In this document: in pieces, positions 19,289-27,909 of the stretch
How positions within the stretch are numbered: position 1 is the stretch's first letter
Layout: each line of letters opens with the position of its first letter
Origin: Rhodobacter sp. TJ_12
GTDB lineage: Bacteria > Pseudomonadota > Alphaproteobacteria > Rhodobacterales > Rhodobacteraceae
Reading direction: 5' to 3'
NCBI RefSeq assembly: GCF_020023995.1
Contig: NZ_NRRD01000014.1
Coordinates: 1-64,000 of the forward strand
DNA: 64,000 nt
Notes under the pieces: model-generated
The model's input: the letters and a program-made list of their open reading frames with translations, nothing else
The model's database searches: none
Told to the model about the DNA's origin: nothing
Translations under genes and position numbers: made by a program

Positions 19289-20710
19289 TCAGGTCCCGCA
19301 GAAGGTGCGGGTCACGCGCTCGTCATGGCTTGGTGCGGCTTCCAGATCGGCAAAGCTGTCGTCGGGGGTAAACGGCGCGGCCAGCGCGGCATTCAACCTG
19401 TGGAAAGGGGCAAAATCACCGTCGACGGCTGCGGCGATCATGTCCTCCACCCGGTGGTTGCGGGGGATGCGCACTGGGTTGGCAGCGGCCATCACCGCTG
19501 CCGGATCGGCCTCGCGTTCCAGCCGCGCGCGCCAGCCCGGTTCCCATGTGTCAAAGGCTTGGGGCTCGGTGAATTCATCCCGCGCGGTGCCGGTGCTTAG
19601 GCCCCGGAAAGTGCGGGTGAAATCCGCTGCGTCGGTCGCCATGCGATTAAGCAGGCTTTCGATCAAGGGCAGGTCGTCTTCGGTGGCCTGGGCCAGCCCG
19701 ATCTTGCGGCCCATGCGGCTGAGCCATGCGGCCTGATAGGTCGGGGCAAACCCATCCAGAACTGCCTGCGCGGCCTCCACCGCGGCCTCACCTTCGCCCA
19801 TCAACGGCAACAGGCACGAGCCTAGCTGCGCAAGGTTCCACAGCGCGATTTGCGGCTGGTTCGCGTAGGCATAGCGGCCCCGCGCATCGATCGAGGAAAA
19901 CACCTTTTTCGGGTGATATTCATCCATGAAGGCGCAGGGGCCATAGTCGATTGTCTCGCCCGACAGCGCGCAATTGTCGGTGTTCATTACGCCGTGAATG
20001 AAGCCAACAGACATCCAGCCAGCCACCAGCTTGGCCTGTGCCGCGGTCACGGCGGCCAGCAGGTCGCGCGCGGTTTCGCCATCGGGATAATGGCGCGCAA
20101 GCGTGTAGCGGCACAGGGTGGCCAGCGCATCCATGTCGCCGCGCGCGGCGAAATATTCAAAGGTGCCCACGCGGATATGGCTGGCGGCCAGGCGCGCGAT
20201 TACCGCGCCGGGCTTTTGCGCCCCGTCACGATAGACCGGCTGGCCCGTGGTGACGCAAGCCAGCGCGCGGGTGGTGGGCAGGCCCAGCGCGGCCATCGCC
20301 TCGCTTAGCACATATTCTCGCAAGACCGGGCCCAGCCACGCCCGGCCATCGCCGCCGCGCGAAAAGGGCGTGCGGCCCGCGCCCTTAAGCGTCAGGTCAA
20401 ACCGCGCGCCATCGGGGGCGACCAGCTCGCCCAGCAAAATCGCGCGGCCATCGCCCAATTGCGGCACAAAGCCGCCAAACTGATGCCCCGCATAGGCTTG
20501 GGCAATCGGGCGCGCGCCTTCGGGCACCAGATTGCCCGCAAAGATCGCCGTCCCTTCGGCACTTTCCAGCGCGTCGCAATCCAGCCCCAGCCGCTTGGCT
20601 AGGGCGTGGTTCACCGCAATCGGGCGGGGATCTTCCACCGGGCTGGGCGGCAGCGCGGCAAAGAACTTTTCGGGCAGGCGGGCGTAGGTATTTTCAAAAG
20701 GCAGGTGCAT
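19289..20710 (-). CDS. selO: SelO/YdiU family protein AMPylator
   Basis: A pseudokinase-fold enzyme that transfers AMP from ATP to protein hydroxyl groups. The 473 residues include [17 protein letters not shown] (the flipped nucleotide loop), [27 protein letters not shown] (catalytic-loop counterpart) and [11 protein letters not shown]. The last residues are FCGT, so a cysteine stands third from the end, where some eukaryotic homologues have selenocysteine. The E. coli partner cysteine after the DYGP segment (C272) appears replaced by serine (KKVFSSID); Cys in DYGPC could take its place (inference). The ATG at 20710 begins the conserved [11 protein letters not shown]; the upstream ribosome site is weak. 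Confidence 0.92.
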   Translation of the reverse strand: MHLPFENTYARLPEKFFAALPPSPVEDPRPIAVNHALAKRLGLDCDALESAEGTAIFAGNLVPEGARPIAQAYAGHQFGGFVPQLGDGRAILLGELVAPDGARFDLTLKGAGRTPFSRGGDGRAWLGPVLREYVLSEAMAALGLPTTRALACVTTGQPVYRDGAQKPGAVIARLAASHIRVGTFEYFAARGDMDALATLCRYTLARHYPDGETARDLLAAVTAAQAKLVAGWMSVGFIHGVMNTDNCALSGETIDYGPCAFMDEYHPKKVFSSIDARGRYAYANQPQIALWNLAQLGSCLLPLMGEGEAAVEAAQAVLDGFAPTYQAAWLSRMGRKIGLAQATEDDLPLIESLLNRMATDAADFTRTFRGLSTGTARDEFTEPQAFDTWEPGWRARLEREADPAAVMAAANPVRIPRNHRVEDMIAAAVDGDFAPFHRLNAALAAPFTPDDSFADLEAAPSHDERVTRTFCGT

Positions 20711-20746
20711 CGCCCATAGCTGATGCCGCCGCACCCGCTTTCAAGG

Positions 20747-21682
20747 TCAAAGCCGCGCCAAGCGTTCGGTCAGCAGGGTATAAAACCCCTTGGCATCGAT
20801 ATCGCCCATGAACATCGCATTGGGTTTGCGCGGGCTCACACGCCACCAATCGGCCACCGTCATGCCCATCGTCAGTTCCGACTGGGTTTCAATCGCCACA
20901 TTGATATGGCGGCCAGTGAACAGATCAGGCTCAAGAAGATAAGCGATCACACAGGGGTCATGCAGCGGCGCCCCGTCCGAACCATATTTCGCCATGTCGA
21001 ACCGCTCAAAGAAATCTGTCCAGCTGGCCACGGCATGACCGACCGGCGTGCCAAGGTTGCGAAACGCTTCGATCCGGGCGCGGGTGGTCAGCGCCTTATG
21101 CGTGACATCGAGCGGCATCACCACCAGAGAAATGCCGGATTTGAACACGATATCCGCCGCTTGCGGGTCAACGTAAATGTTGAATTCGGCCGCCGGGGTG
21201 ACATTGCCCCCCTCAAAGAAGCCGCCGCCCATCAGCACAATTTCCGCCACCCGATCCACAATATCAGGGGCTTTTTGGAAGGCGGTGGCGATATTGGTCA
21301 GCGGGCCGAGCGGGCACAGGGTCACCGTGCCGGGCGGTTCGCTGCGCAGGGTCTCGATCAGGAAATCCACCGCATGTTGCTCTTGCAGTTTCATCTTGGG
21401 CAGCGGCAGCGCGATGCCGTCTAGCCCGGTCTTTCCATGCACATATTCGGCAGTGACCAGTGCGCGTTCCATCGGCTTGTCGCAACCGGCAAAGACCTTC
21501 ATCTCGCTGCGCCCAGCCAATTCGCAGACCACCCGTGCATTGCGCGCCGTCAAATCCAGCGGCACATTGCCCGCCACACAGGTGATCCCCAAAATGTCGA
21601 GTTCAGGGCTGGCCAAAGCCAATAACAGCGCCACGGCATCATCTTGGCCGGGGTCGGTGTCGATAATGATCTTTCGCGTCAT
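20747..21682 (-). CDS. Inosine-uridine preferring nucleoside hydrolase family
   Basis: Calcium-dependent N-ribohydrolase that splits nucleosides into base and ribose. The 311 residues begin with the metal-binding signature IIIDTDPGQDDAVA and contain CPLGPLTNIATA, MGGGFFEGGNVTPAAEFNIYVDP and a late FTGRHINVAIE segment with the catalytic His. The ATG at 21682 has AAAAGGAG nine bases before it; the longer frame upstream is unsupported. Substrate preference among purine and pyrimidine nucleosides cannot be told. Confidence 0.9.
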   Translation of the reverse strand: MTRKIIIDTDPGQDDAVALLLALASPELDILGITCVAGNVPLDLTARNARVVCELAGRSEMKVFAGCDKPMERALVTAEYVHGKTGLDGIALPLPKMKLQEQHAVDFLIETLRSEPPGTVTLCPLGPLTNIATAFQKAPDIVDRVAEIVLMGGGFFEGGNVTPAAEFNIYVDPQAADIVFKSGISLVVMPLDVTHKALTTRARIEAFRNLGTPVGHAVASWTDFFERFDMAKYGSDGAPLHDPCVIAYLLEPDLFTGRHINVAIETQSELTMGMTVADWWRVSPRKPNAMFMGDIDAKGFYTLLTERLARL

Positions 21683-21865
21683 GGAGACTCCTTTTGCGCG
21701 AAAATGTAGGGCTGCACCGCAGAAGTCCAGATGCCTTGATGGCGCCAAAAACGCGCCACATTCGACGGTTAACCAAATTTCACGGCGCCGCGCGCGCCCG
21801 GTGCGAGTGTTGCAGGTTCACAGATCCGACAAAAGCAATGGCCCAAGGCCGCAACAGGCAGACCC

Positions 21866-22648
21866 ATGACCGTTTCGATGCACCATCTTTTCATCGCCCC
21901 CCCGGTTTTCGACACTTTGGCCACAGCGGTGGCGCGGTCTTTGGCGCAGGGGCAGGGCGATCTGGTCGGCGCCGGTTTGGGGCGGGCGGCACTGGGCCCG
22001 GTCGAGGGCGCGGGGGTGATCATCGATCAGGCGATATTCGGGCGCGCGGGGGCAGGGCTGAAGGGGTTCTTCCCGCTGGCCGGGGCGCGCGCAAAGGCGT
22101 TTGCCGGGTTGCTCCGCGCGCCGGTGGGCCGCATCGTGGTGCCGGTGATGCCGCTCGATCAGGCTTGGCCCATGATGTGGCGCCAGCAGGCCGGGCGCAA
22201 GGTGATGCCCGATTTTGATCGTATCGGCCCGAAACTGTGCCGCTTCAAGCGGGGCTGGGCCCATGTGGTGGCCGAATTGATCGAGGCTTTCGCCCCGCAA
22301 GAGATGATCGTATTGCCCGCGCCGGTGTCCAGCGCGCAGGTTTTGGGCGCGCTGGTGCCCGAGGTCGGATTGCAATCTTTCGCACCCGCGCGCGGCGTGT
22401 TTCCCGATCGCGCGCTGGCAATGCTTCAAGGGCTTTACCGTCAAGGGGGTCAGGTTTCGCCGCAAGAAGCTGCGCGGCTTGCCGCGCAACATGCCAATGC
22501 GCCGCAAACCGCACCGCTGGCCGCCTTTTCCGAGCTGGAGCGCGCCGATCTGCGCCGCCGTTTCGCCGCCGAAATGGAGCAGATGGCCGCGATGCCCGGC
22601 GTGCGGATCGGGCTGGATGGGCTCGATTTTGCAAGCGCGGCCCAGTGA
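21866..22648 (+). CDS. Unrecognised 260-residue protein
   Basis: I do not recognise this family. The codon pattern and the uninterrupted frame of 260 codons are those of a real gene, and its frame does not mirror another gene. It has no obvious signal peptide or long membrane helix. There is a basic patch near GRKVMPDFDRIGPKLCRFKRG, and the C-terminus is helical and charged (AFSELERADLRRRFAAEMEQMAAM). It may be restricted to Rhodobacterales. It starts 183 bases from the divergent nucleoside hydrolase and is convergent with the ABC-F gene. Confidence 0.6.
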   Translation: MTVSMHHLFIAPPVFDTLATAVARSLAQGQGDLVGAGLGRAALGPVEGAGVIIDQAIFGRAGAGLKGFFPLAGARAKAFAGLLRAPVGRIVVPVMPLDQAWPMMWRQQAGRKVMPDFDRIGPKLCRFKRGWAHVVAELIEAFAPQEMIVLPAPVSSAQVLGALVPEVGLQSFAPARGVFPDRALAMLQGLYRQGGQVSPQEAARLAAQHANAPQTAPLAAFSELERADLRRRFAAEMEQMAAMPGVRIGLDGLDFASAAQ

Positions 22649-22685
22649 CGGGCCAATAGGAACAGGTAAACCCTAACCGGCGGGG

Positions 22686-24551
22686 TTAGCCCGCCATTGC
22701 GGTTTCAAGCGCCTCAAGCGCCGCCATCCACAGTTCTTCTGCCCGTCCCATTGCCTCGCGCGCCTCGGCGTGTTTGAGCAGCCACTTGTCACGCTCGGCC
22801 GCGCGCGCGGCGTCATAAAGCTCGGGATCGGCCAGCTTTTCATCCAGCTTCGCCAGCATCTCGCTGAGCTTTTCGACCCGTTCTTCGCATTTGCGCGCCT
22901 CGGATCGCAGCGCCAAGATTTTCTCGCGCGAGGGTTGGGCAGGTTTGTCCCTGGCCGGTTTTTCTGCCGCTTTGGCCGGTTTGTCGTCGGGGTCACCGGC
23001 CAGCAATTCCGCCCGGTAGGCGTCCAGATCGGCGCCATAGGGGGCGACCGCGCCGCCCTTCACCAGCCACAGCCGATCCGCGACAAGGCCCAACAGGTGC
23101 ATATCGTGGCTGACCAAGATCACCGCGCCGGAATAGGCGGTGAGTGCCTCCACCAGCGCTTCGCGGCTTTCGATATCAAGGTGGTTCGTCGGTTCGTCGA
23201 GAATGAGCAGATGCGGCGCATCAAGCGTGGCCAGAAGCAGCGAGAGCCGCGCCTTTTGCCCACCCGAAAGCTTGCCCACTTCGGTTTCCGCTTGATCGGC
23301 CAAAAGCCCAAAGCCGGCCAGCCGCGCGCGCAATTTGGAGGGGTGCTCCTTGGGGCGCAGCCGTTGCAGATGCAACAAAGGCGTGGCGCCAAGGTCCAAT
23401 TCATCCACCTGATGCTGCGCGAAATAGCCGATCCGCAGCTTCGAGGACCGCGCGATCCTACCCTCGCAGGCCTCCAGCTTGCCCGCCAGCAGTTTGGAAA
23501 GTGTCGATTTCCCCTCGCCGTTGCGGCCCAAAAGCGCGATCCGGTCATCTTGGTCGATGCGCAGATTGAGACGGCGCAGGATCGGCTTGCCACCATAGCC
23601 CACCGCCGCGCTATCAAGCGTGATGATGGGGGGCGACAATTGCTCGGGCGTGGGGAAGGTAAAGACCTGTTTCGCCGCTTCTTCAGGGGCGGTGATCGGC
23701 TCCATCTTCTCTAGCATCTTCACGCGGGCCTGCGCCTGCGCGGCCTTGGTCGCCTTGGCCTTGAAGCGATCGACGAAGCTTTGCAGATGCGCGCGCCGCG
23801 CTTCTTGCTTTTTCGCCGCCGCCGCCTGATTGGCGCGCGCCGCCGCGCGTTGGCGGGCGAATTGGTCGTAAGGCCCGTTCCACAATGTCAGTTTGCGGTT
23901 TTCCAAATGCAGGATCGAGCCCACCGCGCGGTTCAAAAGCCCGCGGTCGTGGGAGATGATAATCACCGTATGCGGGTAGCGCGTAAGGTATTGTTCCAGC
24001 CAAAGCGCGCCTTCAAGGTCGAGGTAGTTCGTCGGCTCGTCGAGGAGCAGCAGATCGGGCTGGGCAAAGAGCACGCCCGCCAAAGCCACCCGCATCCGCC
24101 AGCCGCCCGAAAAATCCGAACAGGGGCGTTGCTGCGCTTCGGTATCAAAACCAAGGCCGCGCAAAATGGCACTGGCGCGGGCTTCGGCCGACCATGCATC
24201 AATATCGGCAAGCCGCGTTTGCACCTCGGCAATGCGGCCGGGGTCGGTTGCGGTCTCTGCCTCGGCCAAAAGGCTGGCGCGTTCGGTATCGGCCTGCAGC
24301 ACCGTATCAAGCAGGCTGGTGGCGGAGGAGGGCACCTCTTGCGCCACGCCGCCAATACGGGCGCGGACGGGCAGGGTGATCTCGCCCGATTCCAGCGCGA
24401 TCTCGCCCCGGATCAGCCGAAAGAGTGTGGTTTTCCCGGCGCCATTGGCACCAACAAGGCCGACCTTGTGGCCGGTCGGAATTCGGGCCGAGGCGCCTTC
24501 AAACAGTGGGCGGCCTTCGATGGCATAGGTGATGGCGTCAAGTGTCAGCAT
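22686..24551 (-). CDS. ABC-F family ATPase, YheS/Uup type
   Basis: A soluble protein of 621 residues with two ABC domains and no membrane part, as in ribosome-associated ABC-F translation factors. The first Walker A is GANGAGKTT and the second GRNGEGKST; signature motifs are DFSGGWRMR and KLSGGQKARLS. A basic coiled linker between the domains (QRAAARANQAAAAKKQEARR) fits the P-site tRNA interaction motif, and the C-terminus is a coiled coil rich in Lys/Glu. The ATG at 24551 begins MLTLDAITYAIEGRPLF, the standard family start. Exact subfamily is uncertain. Confidence 0.9.
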   Translation of the reverse strand: MLTLDAITYAIEGRPLFEGASARIPTGHKVGLVGANGAGKTTLFRLIRGEIALESGEITLPVRARIGGVAQEVPSSATSLLDTVLQADTERASLLAEAETATDPGRIAEVQTRLADIDAWSAEARASAILRGLGFDTEAQQRPCSDFSGGWRMRVALAGVLFAQPDLLLLDEPTNYLDLEGALWLEQYLTRYPHTVIIISHDRGLLNRAVGSILHLENRKLTLWNGPYDQFARQRAAARANQAAAAKKQEARRAHLQSFVDRFKAKATKAAQAQARVKMLEKMEPITAPEEAAKQVFTFPTPEQLSPPIITLDSAAVGYGGKPILRRLNLRIDQDDRIALLGRNGEGKSTLSKLLAGKLEACEGRIARSSKLRIGYFAQHQVDELDLGATPLLHLQRLRPKEHPSKLRARLAGFGLLADQAETEVGKLSGGQKARLSLLLATLDAPHLLILDEPTNHLDIESREALVEALTAYSGAVILVSHDMHLLGLVADRLWLVKGGAVAPYGADLDAYRAELLAGDPDDKPAKAAEKPARDKPAQPSREKILALRSEARKCEERVEKLSEMLAKLDEKLADPELYDAARAAERDKWLLKHAEAREAMGRAEELWMAALEALETAMAG

Positions 24552-24816
24552 GCAAGGGCTGTGCCCGAGCGCGGGCGCGGCGTCAATGGGGCAGGGGGCG
24601 GCGCAGGGGGGGCAAAGGCGCCCCCGTCGCCGCCCCCGCCAAATGGCCCATCTTTGAGACAGCCATGCGCGGCTTTCGTGCAAATGTCGCATCCTTTGGT
24701 CAAAACGGCACGCATGCGGGGCTTTTCAACTTCGTTGCCCCATGCTAGCAGGCGCCAGACCTTTTCCTGACCGGTGGATCAATCGCCCCGGTCCCCAACC
24801 AAAGAGGCTTCCCCTC

Positions 24817-25239
24817 ATGGCCATCGAACGCACGCTGTCGATCATCAAACCCGATGCCACCCGTCGCAACCTCACCGGCAAGATCAACGCCAAATTCGAG
24901 GAAGCCGGTCTGCGCATCGTCGCGCAAAAACGCATCAAGCTGTCCATGGAACAGGCCGGCAAATTCTATGAAGTCCACAAAGAGCGCCCCTTCTACGGCG
25001 AACTGTGCGAATTCATGGCGTCCGAGCCGGTTGTCGTGCAAGTGCTTGAAGGCGAAGGCGCGATTGCGAAAAACCGCGAAGTGATGGGCGCCACCAACCC
25101 GGCCAATGCCGATGACGGCACCATCCGCAAAGAATTCGCCCTGTCGGTTGGCGAAAACTCGGTCCACGGCTCGGATGCGCCGGAAACCGCGGCCGAAGAA
25201 ATCGCTTTCTTCTTCTCGGGTCTCGAACTGGTCGGCTAA
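24817..25239 (+). CDS. ndk: Nucleoside diphosphate kinase
   Basis: Balances nucleoside triphosphate pools by phosphate transfer through a histidine. The 140 residues match the family exactly, starting [11 protein letters not shown]; the phosphorylated His117 lies in [14 protein letters not shown] stands nine bases before the ATG at 24817. It is monocistronic, closed by a UUCG-capped terminator. Confidence 0.97.
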   Translation: MAIERTLSIIKPDATRRNLTGKINAKFEEAGLRIVAQKRIKLSMEQAGKFYEVHKERPFYGELCEFMASEPVVVQVLEGEGAIAKNREVMGATNPANADDGTIRKEFALSVGENSVHGSDAPETAAEEIAFFFSGLELVG

Positions 25240-25264
25240 GCCGCCTTTTCGACCAAAGCTTCAG

Positions 25265-25290
25265 GGGCTGCCCTTCGGGGTGGCCCTTTT
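25265..25290 (+). terminator. ndk terminator with UUCG tetraloop
   Basis: GGGCTGCCC (25265-25273) and GGGTGGCCC (25278-25286) pair over nine positions with two G-U pairs around a TTCG loop, followed by TTTT. Confidence 0.85.
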
Positions 25291-25514
25291 GTTTTGCCGA
25301 TCATGGCAAAGAAAAACCGCGCCGACAGGGCCGGAGCGGTGGCGGCCATGAAGCGCATGGCAGGAAAGACACCCGGTTTCGGATCTCAGAGCAGAGATCC
25401 ACGACGGGTTGGCTCTCGTGAGGGGCGAGAACGGGGCAGTGTCTCGGGCCGATCAAAGCGCGCGCCGGAAGCGCACGCCACAAGCGGCCATGCCCAAGGG
25501 CAGAGGAGGGCGCC

Positions 25515-25679
25515 TTAGATCGAGGCCCAGTCGGTGATCCGGGTCACGCCGGGTTGCGCGGGCTTTTCGCTGCTTGCGCCGTGCTGCTGCACGGAAGCCT
25601 GTTTCGTCGATTGCTGGACCCGCACGCCCTCTTGCTGCTGGCTGGCTTGGCCCATTCCCATTTGCACCATGTCTTGCAT
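25515..25679 (-). CDS. Candidate 54-residue Gln-rich small protein
   Basis: A short frame beginning ATG at 25679 with GAGG upstream (CGAGGCGAAAAG before the ATG) and ending TAA at 25515. The protein starts MQDMVQMGMGQASQQQEG, has about one fifth glutamine, and ends RITDWASI. It has no membrane segment. A promoter-like TTGACC-17-TAGCTG lies about 70 bases upstream, which favours a real gene. I do not recognise it. An Arg-rich frame on the other strand (25303-25518) overlaps only its end. Confidence 0.4.
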   Translation of the reverse strand: MQDMVQMGMGQASQQQEGVRVQQSTKQASVQQHGASSEKPAQPGVTRITDWASI

Positions 25680-25747
25680 CTTTTCGCCTCGTTACGTGAT
25701 CGCCTTGCCCCTTCAGGGGGCGCTGAGATTGTGGCGACACTATGACG

Positions 25748-25776
25748 CAGCTAGCCCGAACTGACAGCTTGGTCAA
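25748..25776 (-). promoter_or_regulatory. Candidate promoter for the Gln-rich small ORF
   Basis: On the minus strand TTGACC (25776-25771), a 17-base spacer and TAGCTG (25753-25748). It points at the small frame starting at 25679. Confidence 0.35.
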
Positions 25777-25918
25777 TTCACGATGAATGACAGCGGTGTG
25801 ACACCCTGTGAGGGATGCGCAAAAGTCACGCTTGAGGCGAGAAAACCCTGCAAAAACAGCGCATCTGGCCAAAAAATTTAACCAAATTGCAGATTCACGA
25901 TGATCTGTGGAAGGTGGC

Positions 25919-26440
25919 TTATTCGGCCGCCGTGCCCGCGGTTTGCGGCGTCGCGTCGCCGTTGCGCTTGCGCGCGGGCGCACCGCAGAGCGAGACCTTG
26001 GGGCGGCCCGACATATGCAGCAGATGTTCCAACGCGCCATTGTCGCGCACCATGTCGCCCAAGGTGTGGCGGTCCATCGCGGAATAGAACGCCTCGACCC
26101 CGGCTTCGAGCGCGTCGCGGAAGCGGCAGGCATCGGCCAGCGGGCAGGAATTGGTCTCCGCATCGAAACACTCGACGAACGGCAGCGACGCCTCAAAGGT
26201 GCGCAGCACCTCGCCCACACCGATCTTGTCCATGTCGCGCGCCAGCCGCAACCCGCCCGAACGGCCGCGTTGCGTTTCGACAAAGCCGCGCTGTGCCAAA
26301 GTGTTGACCACCTGCGCAAGGTGGTTTTCTGAGGCATTGCACGCCTCGGCGATCTCATGCTTGCGCACGATCCTGTCGCTGTTCACAGCACAGAACATCA
26401 AAGTGCGCATCGCCAGGTTGGTCCGAGTCGTCAGTCGCAT
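25919..26440 (-). CDS. nsrR: Rrf2-family nitric-oxide-sensing repressor
   Basis: A 173-residue DNA-binding regulator. The N-terminal winged helix begins MRLTTRTNLAMRTLMFCAV, the usual NsrR start. Three cysteines, Cys91, Cys99 and Cys105 (EC...NSCPLADAC), have the spacing that binds the NO-sensitive iron-sulfur cluster. The C-terminal 30 residues are longer than in E. coli NsrR and probably disordered. GGAG precedes the ATG. It is divergent from a TDT/SLAC1 transporter gene, and the 306 bases between them hold two inverted repeats that could be operators. NO detoxification genes themselves are not in the window. Confidence 0.85.
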   Translation of the reverse strand: MRLTTRTNLAMRTLMFCAVNSDRIVRKHEIAEACNASENHLAQVVNTLAQRGFVETQRGRSGGLRLARDMDKIGVGEVLRTFEASLPFVECFDAETNSCPLADACRFRDALEAGVEAFYSAMDRHTLGDMVRDNGALEHLLHMSGRPKVSLCGAPARKRNGDATPQTAGTAAE

Positions 26441-26746
26441 GCTGGCTCCGAATTCCCGAGGGTTTAAGGCATGTCGCAGATACTTTATTGAGATATGTCA
26501 CGACTGATTGGCAAAAGACAGTGAAACACTGTCCTTGCGTCAATATGTCTGCATGATGCTTCTTTTATTGTATGCAGATTTTGGAATGTTATAACGGTGC
26601 TGCGACGCGGCGGCTTTGGGCCTGTTTTGGGGGCAAAACGCCCGCTGCGGCAAAAGACGGGCATGCCCGGTTTCCACGTTTTATCCCCTGGGTCTTGGCC
26701 CATTTTAGACACGCTGACCCGCAGCTGACGGTATCAAGGATTTCGC
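26441..26746. promoter_or_regulatory. nsrR-TDT divergent control region with two inverted repeats
   Basis: GACAGTG-AAA-CACTGTC is a perfect palindrome at 26517-26533. TCTGCAT (26548-26554) and ATGCAGA (26572-26578) form a second inverted pair with 17 bases between. The region is clearly AT-richer than its surroundings, fitting promoters for both genes. I see no coding frame or RNA gene in it. Confidence 0.5.
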
Positions 26747-27739
26747 ATGACAGCCTCTCCCACCGCCGCGCCGCAGACCGAAAGCCGGCTCGCGCATTTT
26801 CCGATCACCTTCTACGCCACCACCATGGGCTTTGGCGGGCTGACGCTGGCCTTGCGGGCCGCGGCAAAGCCGCTGGGGCTTGGGCCGCTGCCCTATCAGG
26901 TGATGCTGGGCGTGACCGCCACGGCCTTTGTGCTGATTTCGCTGTTCTATCTGGCCAAGGCGCTGACGCATTGGAAAGAGGTTTACGGCGAATGGCACCA
27001 CCCGATCCGGTTGTCGTTCTTTCCGACGATTTCGGTGTCGATGCTGTTGCTGTCGATCGGGCTGATGACGGTGTCGCAACCGGCGGCCACGCTGCTTTGG
27101 GGCATTGGCACGGCCTTGCAGGGCATTTTGACGATTTCGGTGGTGACGAACTGGATCGGCACGCGCTCGTTCCAGCATGGCCATCTGAACCCGGCTTGGT
27201 TCATTCCGGCGGTCGGCAATGTGATTGTGCCGGTCGCCGGCGCGCAGCTTGGCTTTACCGAAATCTCGTGGCTCTTCTTCTCTGCGGGGATGATGTTTTG
27301 GGTGATCTTGCTCACGCTCGTCTTTAACCGGCTGGTGTTTCACGACCCGCTGCCGGGGCGGTTGCAGCCGACGCTGGTGATCATGATCGCGCCCCCGGCG
27401 GTGGCCTTTATCGCCTGGGCGCGCCTGACGATGACCGAGGGCGCCGCGGTGGATGCGATGGGGCATATCCTGTTGTCGCTTGCCTATGTCTTTGCGGCGC
27501 TGGTGGCGGTGCAGATCCCGCGCATCTTGCGGTTGCCCTTTGCGATGTCGTTCTGGGCGCTCAGCTTCCCCTTTGCGGCGCTGACCATTGCCACCTTCCT
27601 TTATGCGGAAATGACCCAGTCGGTCGTGCATCAATATATGGGCACCGGCTTCTTGGGGCTTTTGGTGCTGTTGATCGCGGGGCTGGTGGGGCGCACCGTG
27701 ATGGGCATCGTGCGCGGCGAGATTTGCCGCCCCGAATAA
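26747..27739 (+). CDS. TDT/SLAC1 family anion channel or transporter
   Basis: A 330-residue inner-membrane protein with ten hydrophobic helices of the tellurite-resistance/dicarboxylate transporter (TehA/SLAC1) fold. The family start FPITFYATTMGFGGLTLA and the NWIGTRSFQHGHLNPAWFIPAVGN block are clear. Relatives conduct anions such as nitrate or chloride, or export sulfite; the substrate here is open. Divergence from nsrR suggests control by nitric oxide (inference). AAGGA lies six bases before the ATG. A strong terminator follows. Confidence 0.85.
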   Translation: MTASPTAAPQTESRLAHFPITFYATTMGFGGLTLALRAAAKPLGLGPLPYQVMLGVTATAFVLISLFYLAKALTHWKEVYGEWHHPIRLSFFPTISVSMLLLSIGLMTVSQPAATLLWGIGTALQGILTISVVTNWIGTRSFQHGHLNPAWFIPAVGNVIVPVAGAQLGFTEISWLFFSAGMMFWVILLTLVFNRLVFHDPLPGRLQPTLVIMIAPPAVAFIAWARLTMTEGAAVDAMGHILLSLAYVFAALVAVQIPRILRLPFAMSFWALSFPFAALTIATFLYAEMTQSVVHQYMGTGFLGLLVLLIAGLVGRTVMGIVRGEICRPE

Positions 27740-27763
27740 GCGCGCCGCTTGCAGATCGTGTCC

Positions 27764-27790
27764 GGCCCTCGCCCAGTGCGGGGGCCTTTT
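27764..27790 (+). terminator. Terminator after the TDT gene
   Basis: GGCCCTCGC (27764-27772) and GCGGGGGCC (27778-27786) pair fully with one G-U, then TTTT. Confidence 0.8.
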
Positions 27791-27909
27791 CATGCCGTGC
27801 TGCGCGTCTATGCCGCAAGTGCTTGGGGTGCAGGGCGTTTTTTCCTTGTCGCGGGGGCGTGCTAGGCTAGGTGATCTTTTAGCCCTGCCCGCCGCCCCCC
27901 GGAGGCCCA

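Noticed and set aside
25303-25518. Arg-rich plus-strand frame starting MAKKNRADRAG
   Set aside because: It begins 13 bases after the ndk terminator without a ribosome site, and its composition is erratic. Kept only as a remote possibility.
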